From NCBI GenBank assembly GCA_044433645.1, contig JAWXTK010000006.1, forward strand, positions 1-64,000: a DNA stretch of 64,000 nucleotides, in the 5' to 3' direction. The position numbers were made by a program, and so were the translations under genes. Every line of letters starts with the position of its first letter. The stretch's first letter is position 1. Below, piece by piece: positions 9,611 to 18,249 of the stretch. The stretch is from JAWXTK01 sp044433645 (GTDB taxonomy: Bacteria > Bacteroidota > Bacteroidia > Bacteroidales > Rikenellaceae). The notes under the pieces were generated by a model. The model was not told the DNA's origin. It saw only the letters and a program-made list of their open reading frames with translations, and searched no databases.

Positions 9611-10111
9611 ATGTATAAATTTTACCCTGCGTCGCTAAATGATATCCCAACTATTCAGGATATCGCGCACAAAACTTTCTTTAAAACTTATCAGAAAATC
9701 GTAGGCCTTAAGCAGTTAGAATGGATGTTTGACTGGATGTATTCAACTCCAAGTTTAACCGAACAAATGTCAACGGGACACAATTTTTTCTTGCTCCACG
9801 AGGATGATATTCCAGTGGGTTTTATCTCCATACAAAGGACTGATACTGAGGTGTTTTGCTTTCAAAAAATCTACCTTCTACCCTCATCTCACGGCCAAGG
9901 ACTAGGGCGCAAATTACTAGATTTAGGCTTTGCTTATGTCAAGGGTTTCAACTTAAAAAATCCCCGAATAGAGCTGCACGTTAACAGAGAGAACAAAGCA
10001 CTGAAATTCTACCAACATATAGGCTTTGAAATAGCCTCGCAAGGTGACTATGAAGTGCACCCAGGTTACTTTATGAATGACTATATTATGGCGATTCACC
10101 CCTTTAATTAG
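9611..10111 (+). CDS. GNAT-family N-acetyltransferase
   Basis: 166 residues with the GNAT fold order: a FYPASLNDIPTIQDIA start, substrate region, IYLLPSSHGQGLGRKLLD (motif A, acetyl-CoA pyrophosphate loop GQGLGRKL near 97-104), then IELHVNRENKALKFYQHIGFE (motif B). Transfers acetyl from acetyl-CoA to an amine; whether a protein N-terminus, polyamine or antibiotic cannot be told. Five bases after the M16 partner, so probably the last gene of that operon. Confidence 0.9.
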   Translation: MYKFYPASLNDIPTIQDIAHKTFFKTYQKIVGLKQLEWMFDWMYSTPSLTEQMSTGHNFFLLHEDDIPVGFISIQRTDTEVFCFQKIYLLPSSHGQGLGRKLLDLGFAYVKGFNLKNPRIELHVNRENKALKFYQHIGFEIASQGDYEVHPGYFMNDYIMAIHPFN

Positions 10112-10206
10112 GCGTTTCACCTTTATTTTTTCAGAAAAAATAATATTTTGTAATATTTTTTTTGTAATATTGTATACTAAACTGTAACTAAATAAACTCA
10201 AAATAC

Positions 10207-12873
10207 ATGAACAAGAAAATTTTTCTTTCGTTGTCTCTTATTTTAATGTGCTTTGGCGCATTAGGACAGAGTAAAGATTTTGCACAAGCAAACTCAGATT
10301 TTGTAAACAACACTTACAATAGTTTCATTGAATTTTACAAAAACGGGATAAACGAAAAAGTATACGTCCAAACTGACAAGCCTTATTATAGTGCAGGTGA
10401 GAAAATCTGGTTCAAAGCTCACGTGGTAAACTCTATCACCCACACCCCACTTCAAAACGGTAATTTCATCTATGTTCAACTAACCGACAAACGTGACTCA
10501 CTATTTACACGAGTAAAAATCAAAGTTGACGAATATGGATTTCACAACAACATAGACCTCCCCAACACTATTCCCGAGGGCGAATACACACTTACAGCCT
10601 ACACAAAATGGATGCTAAACTGGGAGAAAGAATTTCTTTTCAACAAAAAAATCAACATCGCCAACCCTATCGACGATGCTTATACTATCAATGCTAGCTA
10701 CAAACCATCAGCAACAAAAGAGGGCGAGCTAGAAATCCAAGCTCAATTCACAACCTCTACTGGCATCAGCGCCGAGGGCATCAGCGTTATCTGCGAATAC
10801 GAGCGCAAGGGCAAAATCAGGAAAATGAAAACCAAGATAGGCGCAAACGGTGTGCTTAAATTCAACATTCCTGACAACCTTGAAAAATCTGCTGTGACTA
10901 TCACCTCAGACCAACAAGACAAAAAATTCGTCAAAACCATCTATACACCTACTGTTAACGACAAAATGGACGTGCAGTTCTTCCCCGAGGGAGGTCACTT
11001 ACTCGCAGGCCAGCTTCAAAGCGTAGTTTTCAAGGCTGTGGGTGTTGACGGCAAAGGTAGAAATGTTGAAGGCGAAATCTTTGATGCTCAAAATGAATTA
11101 GTCTCAGAATTTTCAACAGAGTTCAATGGTATGGGTCGTTTCAACTTCCTTGCAGCTAAGGGAGAGAGTTACTACGCCATGGTTTACGACCTAGATGATT
11201 CTACTCAAACAGTTAAGGTAAACCTTCCTACGGCAATAGATACTGGCTGCTCTATTAAAGCTGTACTAGATAGAAACAATCTTATCTACCAAATTTTGGT
11301 TACAGAAAATATTGACACAAATAAAATCGGTGTTGTACTACACTCACGTGGTAAAATAGTAAACTCTTCACTTCTTGGTAGCTCCAGCAAAATGAAAAGA
11401 GTGCCTTTGCGCACACTTCAAGAAGGTATTTTAACTATCACCATTGTAGATGTTACGGACAATGCCTTTACACCTATTGCCGAACGTTTAGTATTTATCC
11501 CACCAAAAACTACTAACACAACTCTTACTCCCGACAAACCTGCTTACTCAACTCGTGCTAAGGTAAACATAGATTTAGAGGTATTGGATGCTGACGGCAA
11601 ACCTTTGGAGGGTAGTTACGGGGTATCAGTTACAGATAGAAATACAGTAGACCCTACATTAATTAGAGACAATATCTTAAGTAACCTACTACTTACTTCA
11701 GATTTGCAAGGCTATGTAGAAGAGCCTGCAAAATACTTTACAGACAACCTAAACGCCGATATGACAAATCGCGACCTATTGATGTTAACTCAAGGTTGGA
11801 AACGTTTTGCGCTTACAGACGTACTTAAAAACCAACTTGTAAAACCTGAGATTTTACCAGAAGAAGATCATGTTATCTCGGGTGTTATCCGTGGATTCTT
11901 TGGCAATGAGGCTCGCAAACCTAGCCTTATGGTATTTATTCCAGAGACTAAATTCTTGGATTTATTCCCATTAGAGAACTCAGCTAAGTTCAATCTTTCG
12001 GGCTTTGATTATCCTGATAGTACCGAAATCGTACTTCAAGGAGTTAACAAAAAAGGATCGGGCTCAACACTTAACATGAAGATTAACGATGAGCTATTTG
12101 CTGAACCAAAATATGTTTATCCTAATACTTTGATTAATCGCCAAGAAGTATTTATCCCTGAAACTTATCTTTACCAATCTAAAGAAAGATACTATTACGA
12201 GGGTGGTATGCGTGTTATCGACGTAGAGGCTATCACCGTCACAGCTGATGCTGCACCAGATAACAACTCAGTATTTGATGTTGAGCCAACTTCATCATTC
12301 TCGGCCGAGGAGCTTGAGGCTAACTCTCACTTAGATATCTTTGATGCCTTGGCCATGCTTTCTGGGGTGACAGTATTTGAGCAGGAAGTTTCTATCCGTG
12401 GTGGAGGTACACCTCTATTATATATAGATAATGTCCCTACCGATATCGAGTTCTTGGAGTCAGTAAATATGTCTGATGTTGCAGCACTTGGTGTATTGGA
12501 CGGTCCTGATGCCGTAATTTATGGTTCGGGAGCTGACAATGGAGTTATCTTGATCGCACTTAAAGAAGGTGCTGATCTAACAAGAAATATGCTTCCTATC
12601 CCATCGCTAGTTTATGTTAGACAATTAGGCTACAAAAAACCTGAAAGATTCTACCAACCTAAATACGAAATCATGTCTAAATTAACAGACAGAACACCTG
12701 ACCTTCGTACTACAATTTGTTGGGATCCTTTCATCCAAACTAACGAAGACGGCAAAACATCGTTCTCGTTCTACGCAGCCGACAAAGATGCTACTTACGA
12801 CGTAACTCTTGAGGGTATAACTAAAACAGGACAGATTATTTACAAAACGATAACTATCACAAAATCCAAATAA
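10207..12873 (+). CDS. Secreted MG2 / TonB-plug domain protein without barrel
   Basis: 888 residues with signal peptide (MNKKIFLSLSLILMCFGALGQ). Order: an alpha-2-macroglobulin MG2-like domain starting at KVYVQTDKPYYSAGEKIWFK near 50-70, further macroglobulin-type beta domains (a second TPDKPAYSTRAKV start near 440), then a TonB-receptor plug-like domain near 675-790 (SAEELEANSHLDIFDALAM, VSIRGGGTPLLYIDNVP, IYGSGADNGVI). The C-terminal beta domain contains TTICWDPF. No outer-membrane barrel follows the plug. This architecture is common in Bacteroidota but its function is undefined; an envelope surveillance or scaffold role is inference only. Followed by repeat copy A. Confidence 0.85.
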   Translation: MNKKIFLSLSLILMCFGALGQSKDFAQANSDFVNNTYNSFIEFYKNGINEKVYVQTDKPYYSAGEKIWFKAHVVNSITHTPLQNGNFIYVQLTDKRDSLFTRVKIKVDEYGFHNNIDLPNTIPEGEYTLTAYTKWMLNWEKEFLFNKKINIANPIDDAYTINASYKPSATKEGELEIQAQFTTSTGISAEGISVICEYERKGKIRKMKTKIGANGVLKFNIPDNLEKSAVTITSDQQDKKFVKTIYTPTVNDKMDVQFFPEGGHLLAGQLQSVVFKAVGVDGKGRNVEGEIFDAQNELVSEFSTEFNGMGRFNFLAAKGESYYAMVYDLDDSTQTVKVNLPTAIDTGCSIKAVLDRNNLIYQILVTENIDTNKIGVVLHSRGKIVNSSLLGSSSKMKRVPLRTLQEGILTITIVDVTDNAFTPIAERLVFIPPKTTNTTLTPDKPAYSTRAKVNIDLEVLDADGKPLEGSYGVSVTDRNTVDPTLIRDNILSNLLLTSDLQGYVEEPAKYFTDNLNADMTNRDLLMLTQGWKRFALTDVLKNQLVKPEILPEEDHVISGVIRGFFGNEARKPSLMVFIPETKFLDLFPLENSAKFNLSGFDYPDSTEIVLQGVNKKGSGSTLNMKINDELFAEPKYVYPNTLINRQEVFIPETYLYQSKERYYYEGGMRVIDVEAITVTADAAPDNNSVFDVEPTSSFSAEELEANSHLDIFDALAMLSGVTVFEQEVSIRGGGTPLLYIDNVPTDIEFLESVNMSDVAALGVLDGPDAVIYGSGADNGVILIALKEGADLTRNMLPIPSLVYVRQLGYKKPERFYQPKYEIMSKLTDRTPDLRTTICWDPFIQTNEDGKTSFSFYAADKDATYDVTLEGITKTGQIIYKTITITKSK

Positions 12874-12891
12874 ACTAACACCAAAACCAAT

Positions 12892-12931
12892 AAGGGGAGT
12901 GACTAACAAGTAAATGTTGGTCACTCCCCTT
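12892..12931 (+). terminator. Terminator hairpin (module 1 of repeat copy A)
   Basis: Perfect 12-bp stem AAGGGGAGTGAC (12892-12903) / GTCACTCCCCTT (12920-12931) with a 16-base loop, 18 bases after the stop of the preceding gene. It is also the first module of a repeated composite element (see 12892-13076). Confidence 0.75.
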
Positions 12932-13076
12932 GTACTTTAATAAGGATGGCTAAGAAGTATTTAGATGCAACGCTCTGATTTTCAGCCTAAACGGGAGCGT
13001 ACTTAAGGTACGTGAGTATTAGGATGAAAAGCTAGAAGGCAGCAGATGAATGCTTATTAGTCGCCCACCTTTATTA
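12892..13076 (+). repeat. Composite palindromic repeat, copy A (long form)
   Basis: Module 1 is the hairpin 12892-12931. Module 2 is a larger imperfect hairpin, 12942-13076. Its left arm has GGCTAAGAAGTATTTAGATG at 12948-12967 and its right arm is 13031-13062, pairing as the reverse complement. Inside sits an extra stem, TTTTCAGCCTAA (from about 12980) against TTAGGATGAAAA (13019-13030), that the short copy B lacks. The right arm 13031-13062 is identical over 32 bases to the reverse complement of 18118-18149. Lies between a plus gene and a convergent minus gene, oriented with the plus gene. Confidence 0.85.
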
Positions 13077-13092
13077 TTCTATAACCTCACTA

Positions 13093-13869
13093 TTACTTGC
13101 CGTAAACGCTCACAAGCATACGCGCACAAACATCAAGAAACTGTTTACCTTTAAAAGATTTCAGCGCTATAAATCCCTGAGTTGTCACATAAAAAATCTC
13201 ATCGAAACTCTCTAGTTCGCCTGCTAAAATATGCCTTTGCACTAACTTATAACCCTTTTTTTGTATAGCCTTAATTGCGAGCTCACGCTCCAGTGAATCA
13301 CTCACTCCCGAGGATAAAGGGCTTGTAAAAATACCAGAGCTAGACACACAAAACACAGGCATATCACCCACGCCGGTAATCACACCATCTAAATTAGCAC
13401 ACAGCGCAACCTTGCTGTTTAGGTAATCATTTGCAAAATTTGCAACACTGAGCATAAGTGACGAGCTGAGTCCAGGCAAAGGATTCTCGCAACATATCAC
13501 CCTAGCCTCCACACCTCTGTGCCAAAGAGAAAAACCTCGATAAAGCAAACTGTCAACGATCGTTAACATATAGCTAGCCCTCCACCTATAAATCCTAAGC
13601 ATATAACTAGATGAATTACAGCGATTTGCAGTAAGCAGCGAATCTATCTGCGAGGATATATCTAGAAGTTCTAAGGCTTTATCCTCGCCAAAGAAAGCTG
13701 AGTAGTTTTGATTAATTATCTCTAAATGACGCTCCAAAAAAAGAGGTGTAAGTTCAGCAACGTGCACATTTTGGTAAAGATAAATCTCACTAAGTAGAGA
13801 CTCACCACGCGAGGTGATGCAATCAAAATCGCTCACTGCGCCATTATATATAATTTTTTGGAAATTCAT
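13093..13869 (-). CDS. Class IV aminotransferase-like protein, probable pseudoenzyme
   Basis: 258 residues that follow the fold-type IV PLP-enzyme pattern (PabC/DAAT/IlvE family): an N-terminal YNGAVSDFDC...SRGESLLSEIYL block, FLERHLEII near 45-53, and a C-terminal DGVITGVGDMPVFCVSSSG...FTSPL block. The catalytic Lys expected in the GxKxxN-type segment is replaced: here NPLPGLSSSLMLSVANFAND has no Lys. The Glu of the usual T/E-x-x-x-N segment is Gly (VITGVGD). It is therefore probably not a transaminase or lyase; a PLP-free structural or regulatory role is inferred. Its ATG overlaps the holA stop by one base (TAATG). Last gene of the operon. Confidence 0.7.
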   Translation of the reverse strand: MNFQKIIYNGAVSDFDCITSRGESLLSEIYLYQNVHVAELTPLFLERHLEIINQNYSAFFGEDKALELLDISSQIDSLLTANRCNSSSYMLRIYRWRASYMLTIVDSLLYRGFSLWHRGVEARVICCENPLPGLSSSLMLSVANFANDYLNSKVALCANLDGVITGVGDMPVFCVSSSGIFTSPLSSGVSDSLERELAIKAIQKKGYKLVQRHILAGELESFDEIFYVTTQGFIALKSFKGKQFLDVCARMLVSVYGK

Positions 13870-14933
13870 TAAATCATAAAAATCTTCAACAGCAGCTCAC
13901 GCATTAAATCGCCCTCGCTAGCCGAACCTGCGCCCATACCCTTACTTTTTAGGTCATACTCACGCAGAAGGCCTAATATTGCAAACACCTTAGCATTTGG
14001 ATATAGTGCCGCGGCTTGCTTATACTCAGTCAAAAAGAAAGGACTTTTAAGTTTTAGCATACCACACAGTTCCATATCGCTAGGCATTGGTTTGCCCTTA
14101 GTGCGCGTCAACCACTTTTGGTAATTGAGCACAAAAATTCTCTGGAAATGCGTAAACATTATCCCCAGAGTCACCAACATAGGGTAGTTTTTAGAATTTG
14201 CAGCAAAATAAGCTGCGATTTTCAAGGCCTTAGCAGCATTTTTTTCTGACAGCGCCTTTGTTAGCTCAAAATTATTAAACTCCTTGCTTATGCCTATATT
14301 ATCTTGAATATGGTCTGCCGTAATCTGAGTTGTACCCTCGGGAAGGAAAGTCAACAGCTTAGTTAACTCATTAGAAATCTTGCTGATATCAACTCCAAGG
14401 TGCTCAGTTAACATGGCTAGCGCCTTAGCATCTATCGTGCAACCCTTAGACTTTATTAGCGAACTTAAGAAATCGCCCAACTCATAATCACGAGGTTTCA
14501 CAGACTCAAACACCACACCCTTACTAGCCACATGCTTATAAAATTGCGAGCGTTTATCTATATTTTTATCTTTGTGCGCTACAACCAATACGCTTTCAGG
14601 CGAGGGCGACGCACTATAAAGTGAAAGTTTATCAACCCCTCTCATAGTCTGAGCCTCACGCAATATCACCACTTGTTTGCCACCCATCATAGGCATTTGG
14701 CGCGCCATATTTATCACAGCACCCACCTCTGTATCCTTGCCGTAGCATACAATTTGATTAAAGGCTTTTTTATCCTCAGGTAAGATTTTTTCAGTTAAAA
14801 TATCCACCAACTCATCTATGAAATAGCCCTCCTCGCCCATCAAAACATAGATAGGCGCAATTTTACCAGCATTAATGTCCTTTTTAATGCTAGAAAACTG
14901 CGAAAGCGTATCTTTAAATGAGATTTTAGCCAT
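13869..14933 (-). CDS. holA: DNA polymerase III subunit delta
   Basis: 354 residues, usual size for the delta subunit of the sliding-clamp loader, which opens the beta ring during replication. Family features: KDINAGKIAPIYVLMGEEGYFIDELVD at the start (degenerate AAA+ P-loop region), QMPMMGGKQVVILREAQ near 78-94, and LSKISNEL-like helix (VDISKISNELTKLLTFL near 175-191). The C-terminal helical domain packs into the clamp-loader collar. Nine bases after ctpA and one-base overlap with the following gene, so it sits in a DUF3078-ctpA-holA-aminotransferase operon on the minus strand. Confidence 0.92.
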   Translation of the reverse strand: MAKISFKDTLSQFSSIKKDINAGKIAPIYVLMGEEGYFIDELVDILTEKILPEDKKAFNQIVCYGKDTEVGAVINMARQMPMMGGKQVVILREAQTMRGVDKLSLYSASPSPESVLVVAHKDKNIDKRSQFYKHVASKGVVFESVKPRDYELGDFLSSLIKSKGCTIDAKALAMLTEHLGVDISKISNELTKLLTFLPEGTTQITADHIQDNIGISKEFNNFELTKALSEKNAAKALKIAAYFAANSKNYPMLVTLGIMFTHFQRIFVLNYQKWLTRTKGKPMPSDMELCGMLKLKSPFFLTEYKQAAALYPNAKVFAILGLLREYDLKSKGMGAGSASEGDLMRELLLKIFMI

Positions 14934-14942
14934 ATTTCCCCC

Positions 14943-16532
14943 TTATTCTAATTCCTTAATTGCTCGCTTGAGAATATCGTCTATATCTTGAATCGAAGCA
15001 TAAAAAGCCACCTCCTGCAAAGGAGTATTCCTACCTATATAAGCCTTTAATTGGGTTAAAATAAGCTCTTTAGACTCAGCAATTTCTTGTTTTGTAGCAC
15101 TCACGCCCTGAGCCTTGGCATAAGCAACAAACTCATTCATTAGCGCATTATCATTGTTAAAAAACTTATCTAATTGCGCCAAAGTCTTAATATTATTTAT
15201 CGCTTTACGATTTGCATCACTATATTTTATAGTAAACTTATACAAGATATTTTTGCCCGACACCTGGGTGAAATATTTAGTTACCTGAGTAGTATCAACA
15301 GGCACAAAAATATCAGGCATTATGCCTCCACCTCCATACAAAACCTTACCTTTAGGTGTTATATACTTCACTGTATCAGCGAATTGTATGCTGTCTTGGT
15401 TAAAAAATTCCTGGTGAACATATCTATCTAATAAATCTCGTCTGTAAGCATCCACTCCCTTGTCATAAGGTTTTTGAATAGAACGTCCTGTGGGTGTGTA
15501 ATATCTAGCAATAGTAAGCCTAATTGCCGAACCATCACCATAAGGGATTTGCTGCTGCACCAAGCCTTTGCCATACGACCTGCGCCCTATAATCACCCCT
15601 CTATCGTTATCTTGAATAGCTCCAGCTAATATTTCGCTCGACGAGGCGCTCTGCTCATCAAGTAAAATCACCAAATCTATATCCTTGCTCTTGCCCTTAG
15701 CATTACTAAATTCCTTAGCCTGATTGCCTGCCCTATCCTGAGTGTAGACTATCATAGAACCTATGGGTAAAAATTCATTTGCTATTAGAATCGCTTGATC
15801 CAGGAATCCACCGGTGTTACCTCTAAGGTCAAACACAAGTTTAGTCATCCCCTCTTCTTTTAGCTCAGCGATAGCATCTCTAACCTCAGTAAAAGAAGTG
15901 CGCGAGAAGGCCGAAAGTTTCAAAAATCCTATCTCTGGTGTTAGCATAAACGCTGCATCCATACTTTTGATAGGAATCTTACCACGCTCCACCTCAACCT
16001 TTACAAGTTCATCTATACCCTCACGCTCTAGGCCTAGTTTTACGATAGTCCCCTTCTTACCACGGAGTTTTTTCATGATTTGTGTTTGCGCGACTTTCTT
16101 GCCAGCCACATTTTCAGAGTCTATCTCTACTATCCTATCCCCATTTCTAAGTCCTGCCTTATCGCTTGGTCCCCCGTTAATTACGTTTAACACTATCACC
16201 GTGTCGGTTGTCATGTTAAACACTATGCCTATCCCGTCGAAACCTCCTTCTAAAACTTCATTTGCTTCTCCCATTTCTTTCCGGGGTATGTACACTGAGT
16301 GAGGGTCAAGCTCCTTTAGCAGCAAAGGCAACACCTTTTCGTTTAAAGAATCCATGCTCACAGTGTCGACATACATATTCTCGATAAGCGCCATAGTATA
16401 ATTGAGCTTATTAACCGAATAGCTCTTATTGAGCAAACTCAAATACCTATCGCGTGTTAAAAGCATACCTATAATAATCCCCGTAACGAGGATTAAAATA
16501 AGAATAAGCGAAGAAAGAAGTCTCTTAAACAT
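14943..16532 (-). CDS. ctpA: S41 C-terminal processing peptidase
   Basis: Periplasmic tail-specific protease with a membrane anchor or signal segment (LLSSLILILILVTGIIIGMLL). Domains: N-terminal helical part, a PDZ domain around 85-170 (EGGFDGIGI, GPSDKAGLRNGDRI), then the S41 domain with the nucleophile Ser in DEQSASSSEIL near 295 and the general-base Lys in SYGKGLVQQQ near 320. The start is the ATG at 16532; an in-frame TTG one codon upstream is less likely. 529 aa, normal for Bacteroidota CtpA. Ten bases after the DUF3078 gene. Confidence 0.93.
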   Translation of the reverse strand: MFKRLLSSLILILILVTGIIIGMLLTRDRYLSLLNKSYSVNKLNYTMALIENMYVDTVSMDSLNEKVLPLLLKELDPHSVYIPRKEMGEANEVLEGGFDGIGIVFNMTTDTVIVLNVINGGPSDKAGLRNGDRIVEIDSENVAGKKVAQTQIMKKLRGKKGTIVKLGLEREGIDELVKVEVERGKIPIKSMDAAFMLTPEIGFLKLSAFSRTSFTEVRDAIAELKEEGMTKLVFDLRGNTGGFLDQAILIANEFLPIGSMIVYTQDRAGNQAKEFSNAKGKSKDIDLVILLDEQSASSSEILAGAIQDNDRGVIIGRRSYGKGLVQQQIPYGDGSAIRLTIARYYTPTGRSIQKPYDKGVDAYRRDLLDRYVHQEFFNQDSIQFADTVKYITPKGKVLYGGGGIMPDIFVPVDTTQVTKYFTQVSGKNILYKFTIKYSDANRKAINNIKTLAQLDKFFNNDNALMNEFVAYAKAQGVSATKQEIAESKELILTQLKAYIGRNTPLQEVAFYASIQDIDDILKRAIKELE

Positions 16533-16542
16533 CAAAAGAAAA

Positions 16543-17424
16543 TTACTTAGATTTAAACAAATATGCTAGACCTACGCTAAAGCCATAGTTAAATTGCAAG
16601 GCCTTAGGTTTAGCCACACTAGCTTTTTGGTCGTAATATATTTTAGCCAACAAAGATATGCTCAAAAAGTCCAAAGGTTTGATATCTAAAGTATTATCCC
16701 ACTGCATAGTAGGCGCATCGCTGTAACTAGTAAATGCATACAATCTAGAGCGATATTGGAAAATATCTTTAGCAAATTTTTTCTCATAACGAGCATCCAG
16801 CGAAGCACCATATTGCAATAAAGTATGCTCACCAGCCTCAACACCATAAACTCCCTGCGCTGACAATTCATCGCTAGCTACCACTGTCATGCTACCTGCT
16901 ATGGGCGAGAGAATAAGCGTAAATCCTGTCTCAGGTTTTGAGTAAGTGAAACCGACTGAAGCATCAAAATATCCTGGAGCCATAAATCTAGAAAGCAGGG
17001 TATTGTCTGTGCGCGAAGTGTAACCATCGCTCAACTGACTTCTAAAGTTAAAGGTAGCAGCATACGCCCAATTACTATTAGGGATATCCCATGAAGTAAG
17101 TAAATTAAGCGCGATTTCATCCTCATTTTTAAATGCCTCACCGTCTATGATGTTCATTCCATATCTACTCGAAGCTGTGATATCTAACTTATATTTAGAT
17201 ATTTGATAAAGGTAACGATAGCGCAAAGTTGCACGTCCTGAGAAGGTGTTTTCGCCTCCATCCCAGTTATCAAATTGGCTTTGAGCAACTTGCAATGTAG
17301 CCTCAAATTCATTTGTGTAAGTGCCTTTAGAAGTATTTACATCCGCACTTGGGGTTTCTTGTGCCATTGCGCTCATGCTTAACATTAGAGCTGTGGCACT
17401 TAGTAAAAGTGTAGAAAATTTCAT
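16543..17424 (-). CDS. DUF3078 outer-membrane beta-barrel-like protein
   Basis: 293 residues with a cleavable signal peptide (LMLSMSAMAQE). Rich in alternating aromatic/polar beta strands and ends in GLAYLFKSK, as expected for a small outer-membrane barrel. The AQSQFDNWDGGENTFSGRA segment near 45-65 is characteristic of DUF3078 proteins, which are conserved in Bacteroidota and lack a defined function. It heads the operon with ctpA and holA and has a TAnnTTTG box at 17454-17461 on the same strand. Confidence 0.85.
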   Translation of the reverse strand: MKFSTLLLSATALMLSMSAMAQETPSADVNTSKGTYTNEFEATLQVAQSQFDNWDGGENTFSGRATLRYRYLYQISKYKLDITASSRYGMNIIDGEAFKNEDEIALNLLTSWDIPNSNWAYAATFNFRSQLSDGYTSRTDNTLLSRFMAPGYFDASVGFTYSKPETGFTLILSPIAGSMTVVASDELSAQGVYGVEAGEHTLLQYGASLDARYEKKFAKDIFQYRSRLYAFTSYSDAPTMQWDNTLDIKPLDFLSISLLAKIYYDQKASVAKPKALQFNYGFSVGLAYLFKSK

Positions 17425-17453
17425 TATTATCTATTTTTAAATTATAATATCTA

Positions 17454-17492
17454 CAAAGGTAATATTTTTTAATGGATTTTTTTCTAATTTTG
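17454..17492. promoter_or_regulatory. Divergent -7 boxes for DUF3078 operon and folE
   Basis: On the minus strand TACCTTTG covers 17461-17454, 30 bases before the DUF3078 ATG. On the plus strand TAATTTTG covers 17485-17492, 20 bases before the folE ATG. Both match TAnnTTTG; clear -33 elements could not be picked out for either. Confidence 0.6.
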
Positions 17493-17512
17493 TAGTCTAT
17501 AAAATTTCAATT

Positions 17513-18109
17513 ATGCAAGATTTATATACTAAAACAGAGCAATACGACGAGCAAACTCTCGAAAAGCTTGCTTATCACTATCAACAGATACTCTCACTTC
17601 TAGGTGAAGATACTGAGCGTGAAGGACTTATCAAAACTCCCGAGCGTGTAGCTAAGGCCATGTCTTTTTTAACTCAAGGATATAATCAAGACCCAAAAGA
17701 GATAATTCTCTCAGCAAAATTCAAAGAAGAATACAAACAAATGGTCATCGTCAAAGATATAGAACTCTACTCTTTGTGCGAGCACCACATCCTGCCCTTC
17801 TACGGCAAGGCTCACGTAGCCTACATCCCCAATGGGCACATCACAGGTTTGTCTAAAATAGCACGCGTTGTCGAAACATTTGCGCGCCGTCTGCAAGTTC
17901 AAGAGAGACTTACAGTCCAAATCCGTGATTGCTTGCAAGATGCTCTTAACCCTCTAGGTGTTGCCGTTGTTATCGAGGCTAGCCACATGTGTATGCAAAT
18001 GCGAGGTGTGCAAAAACAAAATTCATCGACCACAACCTCAGCCTTCACGGGAGTGTTTATGACCCAGCTTCAGACTCGCGAGGAGTTTATGACTCTAATC
18101 AGCAAATAA
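17513..18109 (+). CDS. folE: GTP cyclohydrolase I
   Basis: 198 residues. Converts GTP to dihydroneopterin triphosphate, first step of tetrahydrofolate (or pteridine/queuosine) synthesis. Zinc ligands are visible in SLCEHHILPF near residues 88-97 and the later Cys in SHMCMQMRGV near 160; the substrate-binding HITGLSKIARVVE segment is intact. Own -7 box at 17485. Followed directly by repeat copy B, which is oriented with the opposite-strand sulfatase. Confidence 0.96.
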   Translation: MQDLYTKTEQYDEQTLEKLAYHYQQILSLLGEDTEREGLIKTPERVAKAMSFLTQGYNQDPKEIILSAKFKEEYKQMVIVKDIELYSLCEHHILPFYGKAHVAYIPNGHITGLSKIARVVETFARRLQVQERLTVQIRDCLQDALNPLGVAVVIEASHMCMQMRGVQKQNSSTTTSAFTGVFMTQLQTREEFMTLISK

Positions 18110-18112
18110 AAA

Positions 18113-18227
18113 AGAATGACTAATAAGCATTCATCTGCTGCCTTCTAGCGTTGCAGCTAAATACTTATTAGCCATTCTCGGCATTACCTACAAAAAAGGG
18201 AACTAACGTCTAATTGTCAGTTCCCTT
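18113..18227 (-). repeat. Composite palindromic repeat, copy B (short form)
   Basis: Read on the minus strand it follows the sulfatase stop. Module 1 is a hairpin with GGGAACT at 18198-18204 and AGTTCCC at 18219-18225, flanked by A and T runs. Module 2 (18178-18113) is an almost perfect hairpin of about 30-bp arms, AGAATGACTAATAAGCATTC (18113-18132) against its imperfect reverse complement ending at 18178, with the TTCTAG turn in the middle. It shares 32 identical bases (18118-18149) with copy A but lacks the inner stem of copy A. Confidence 0.85.
18196..18227. terminator. Terminator between folE and sulfatase (module 1 of copy B)
   Basis: AAGGGAACT-AC stem pairs with GT-AGTTCCCTT across an 8-base loop; an A run on one side and a T run on the other allow termination in both directions. 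Confidence 0.7.
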
Positions 18228-18249
18228 TTTCATTTTTATCTACACAAAT

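Noticed and set aside
13093..13869. Assignment as pabC (aminodeoxychorismate lyase)
   Set aside because: Fold pattern fits but the catalytic Lys and Glu are missing, so no gene symbol was given.
15814..16302. 162-codon plus-strand frame opposite ctpA
   Set aside because: Composition is Ser/Pro/Ile-rich as expected from an antisense frame of a PDZ/S41 gene; no family recognised.
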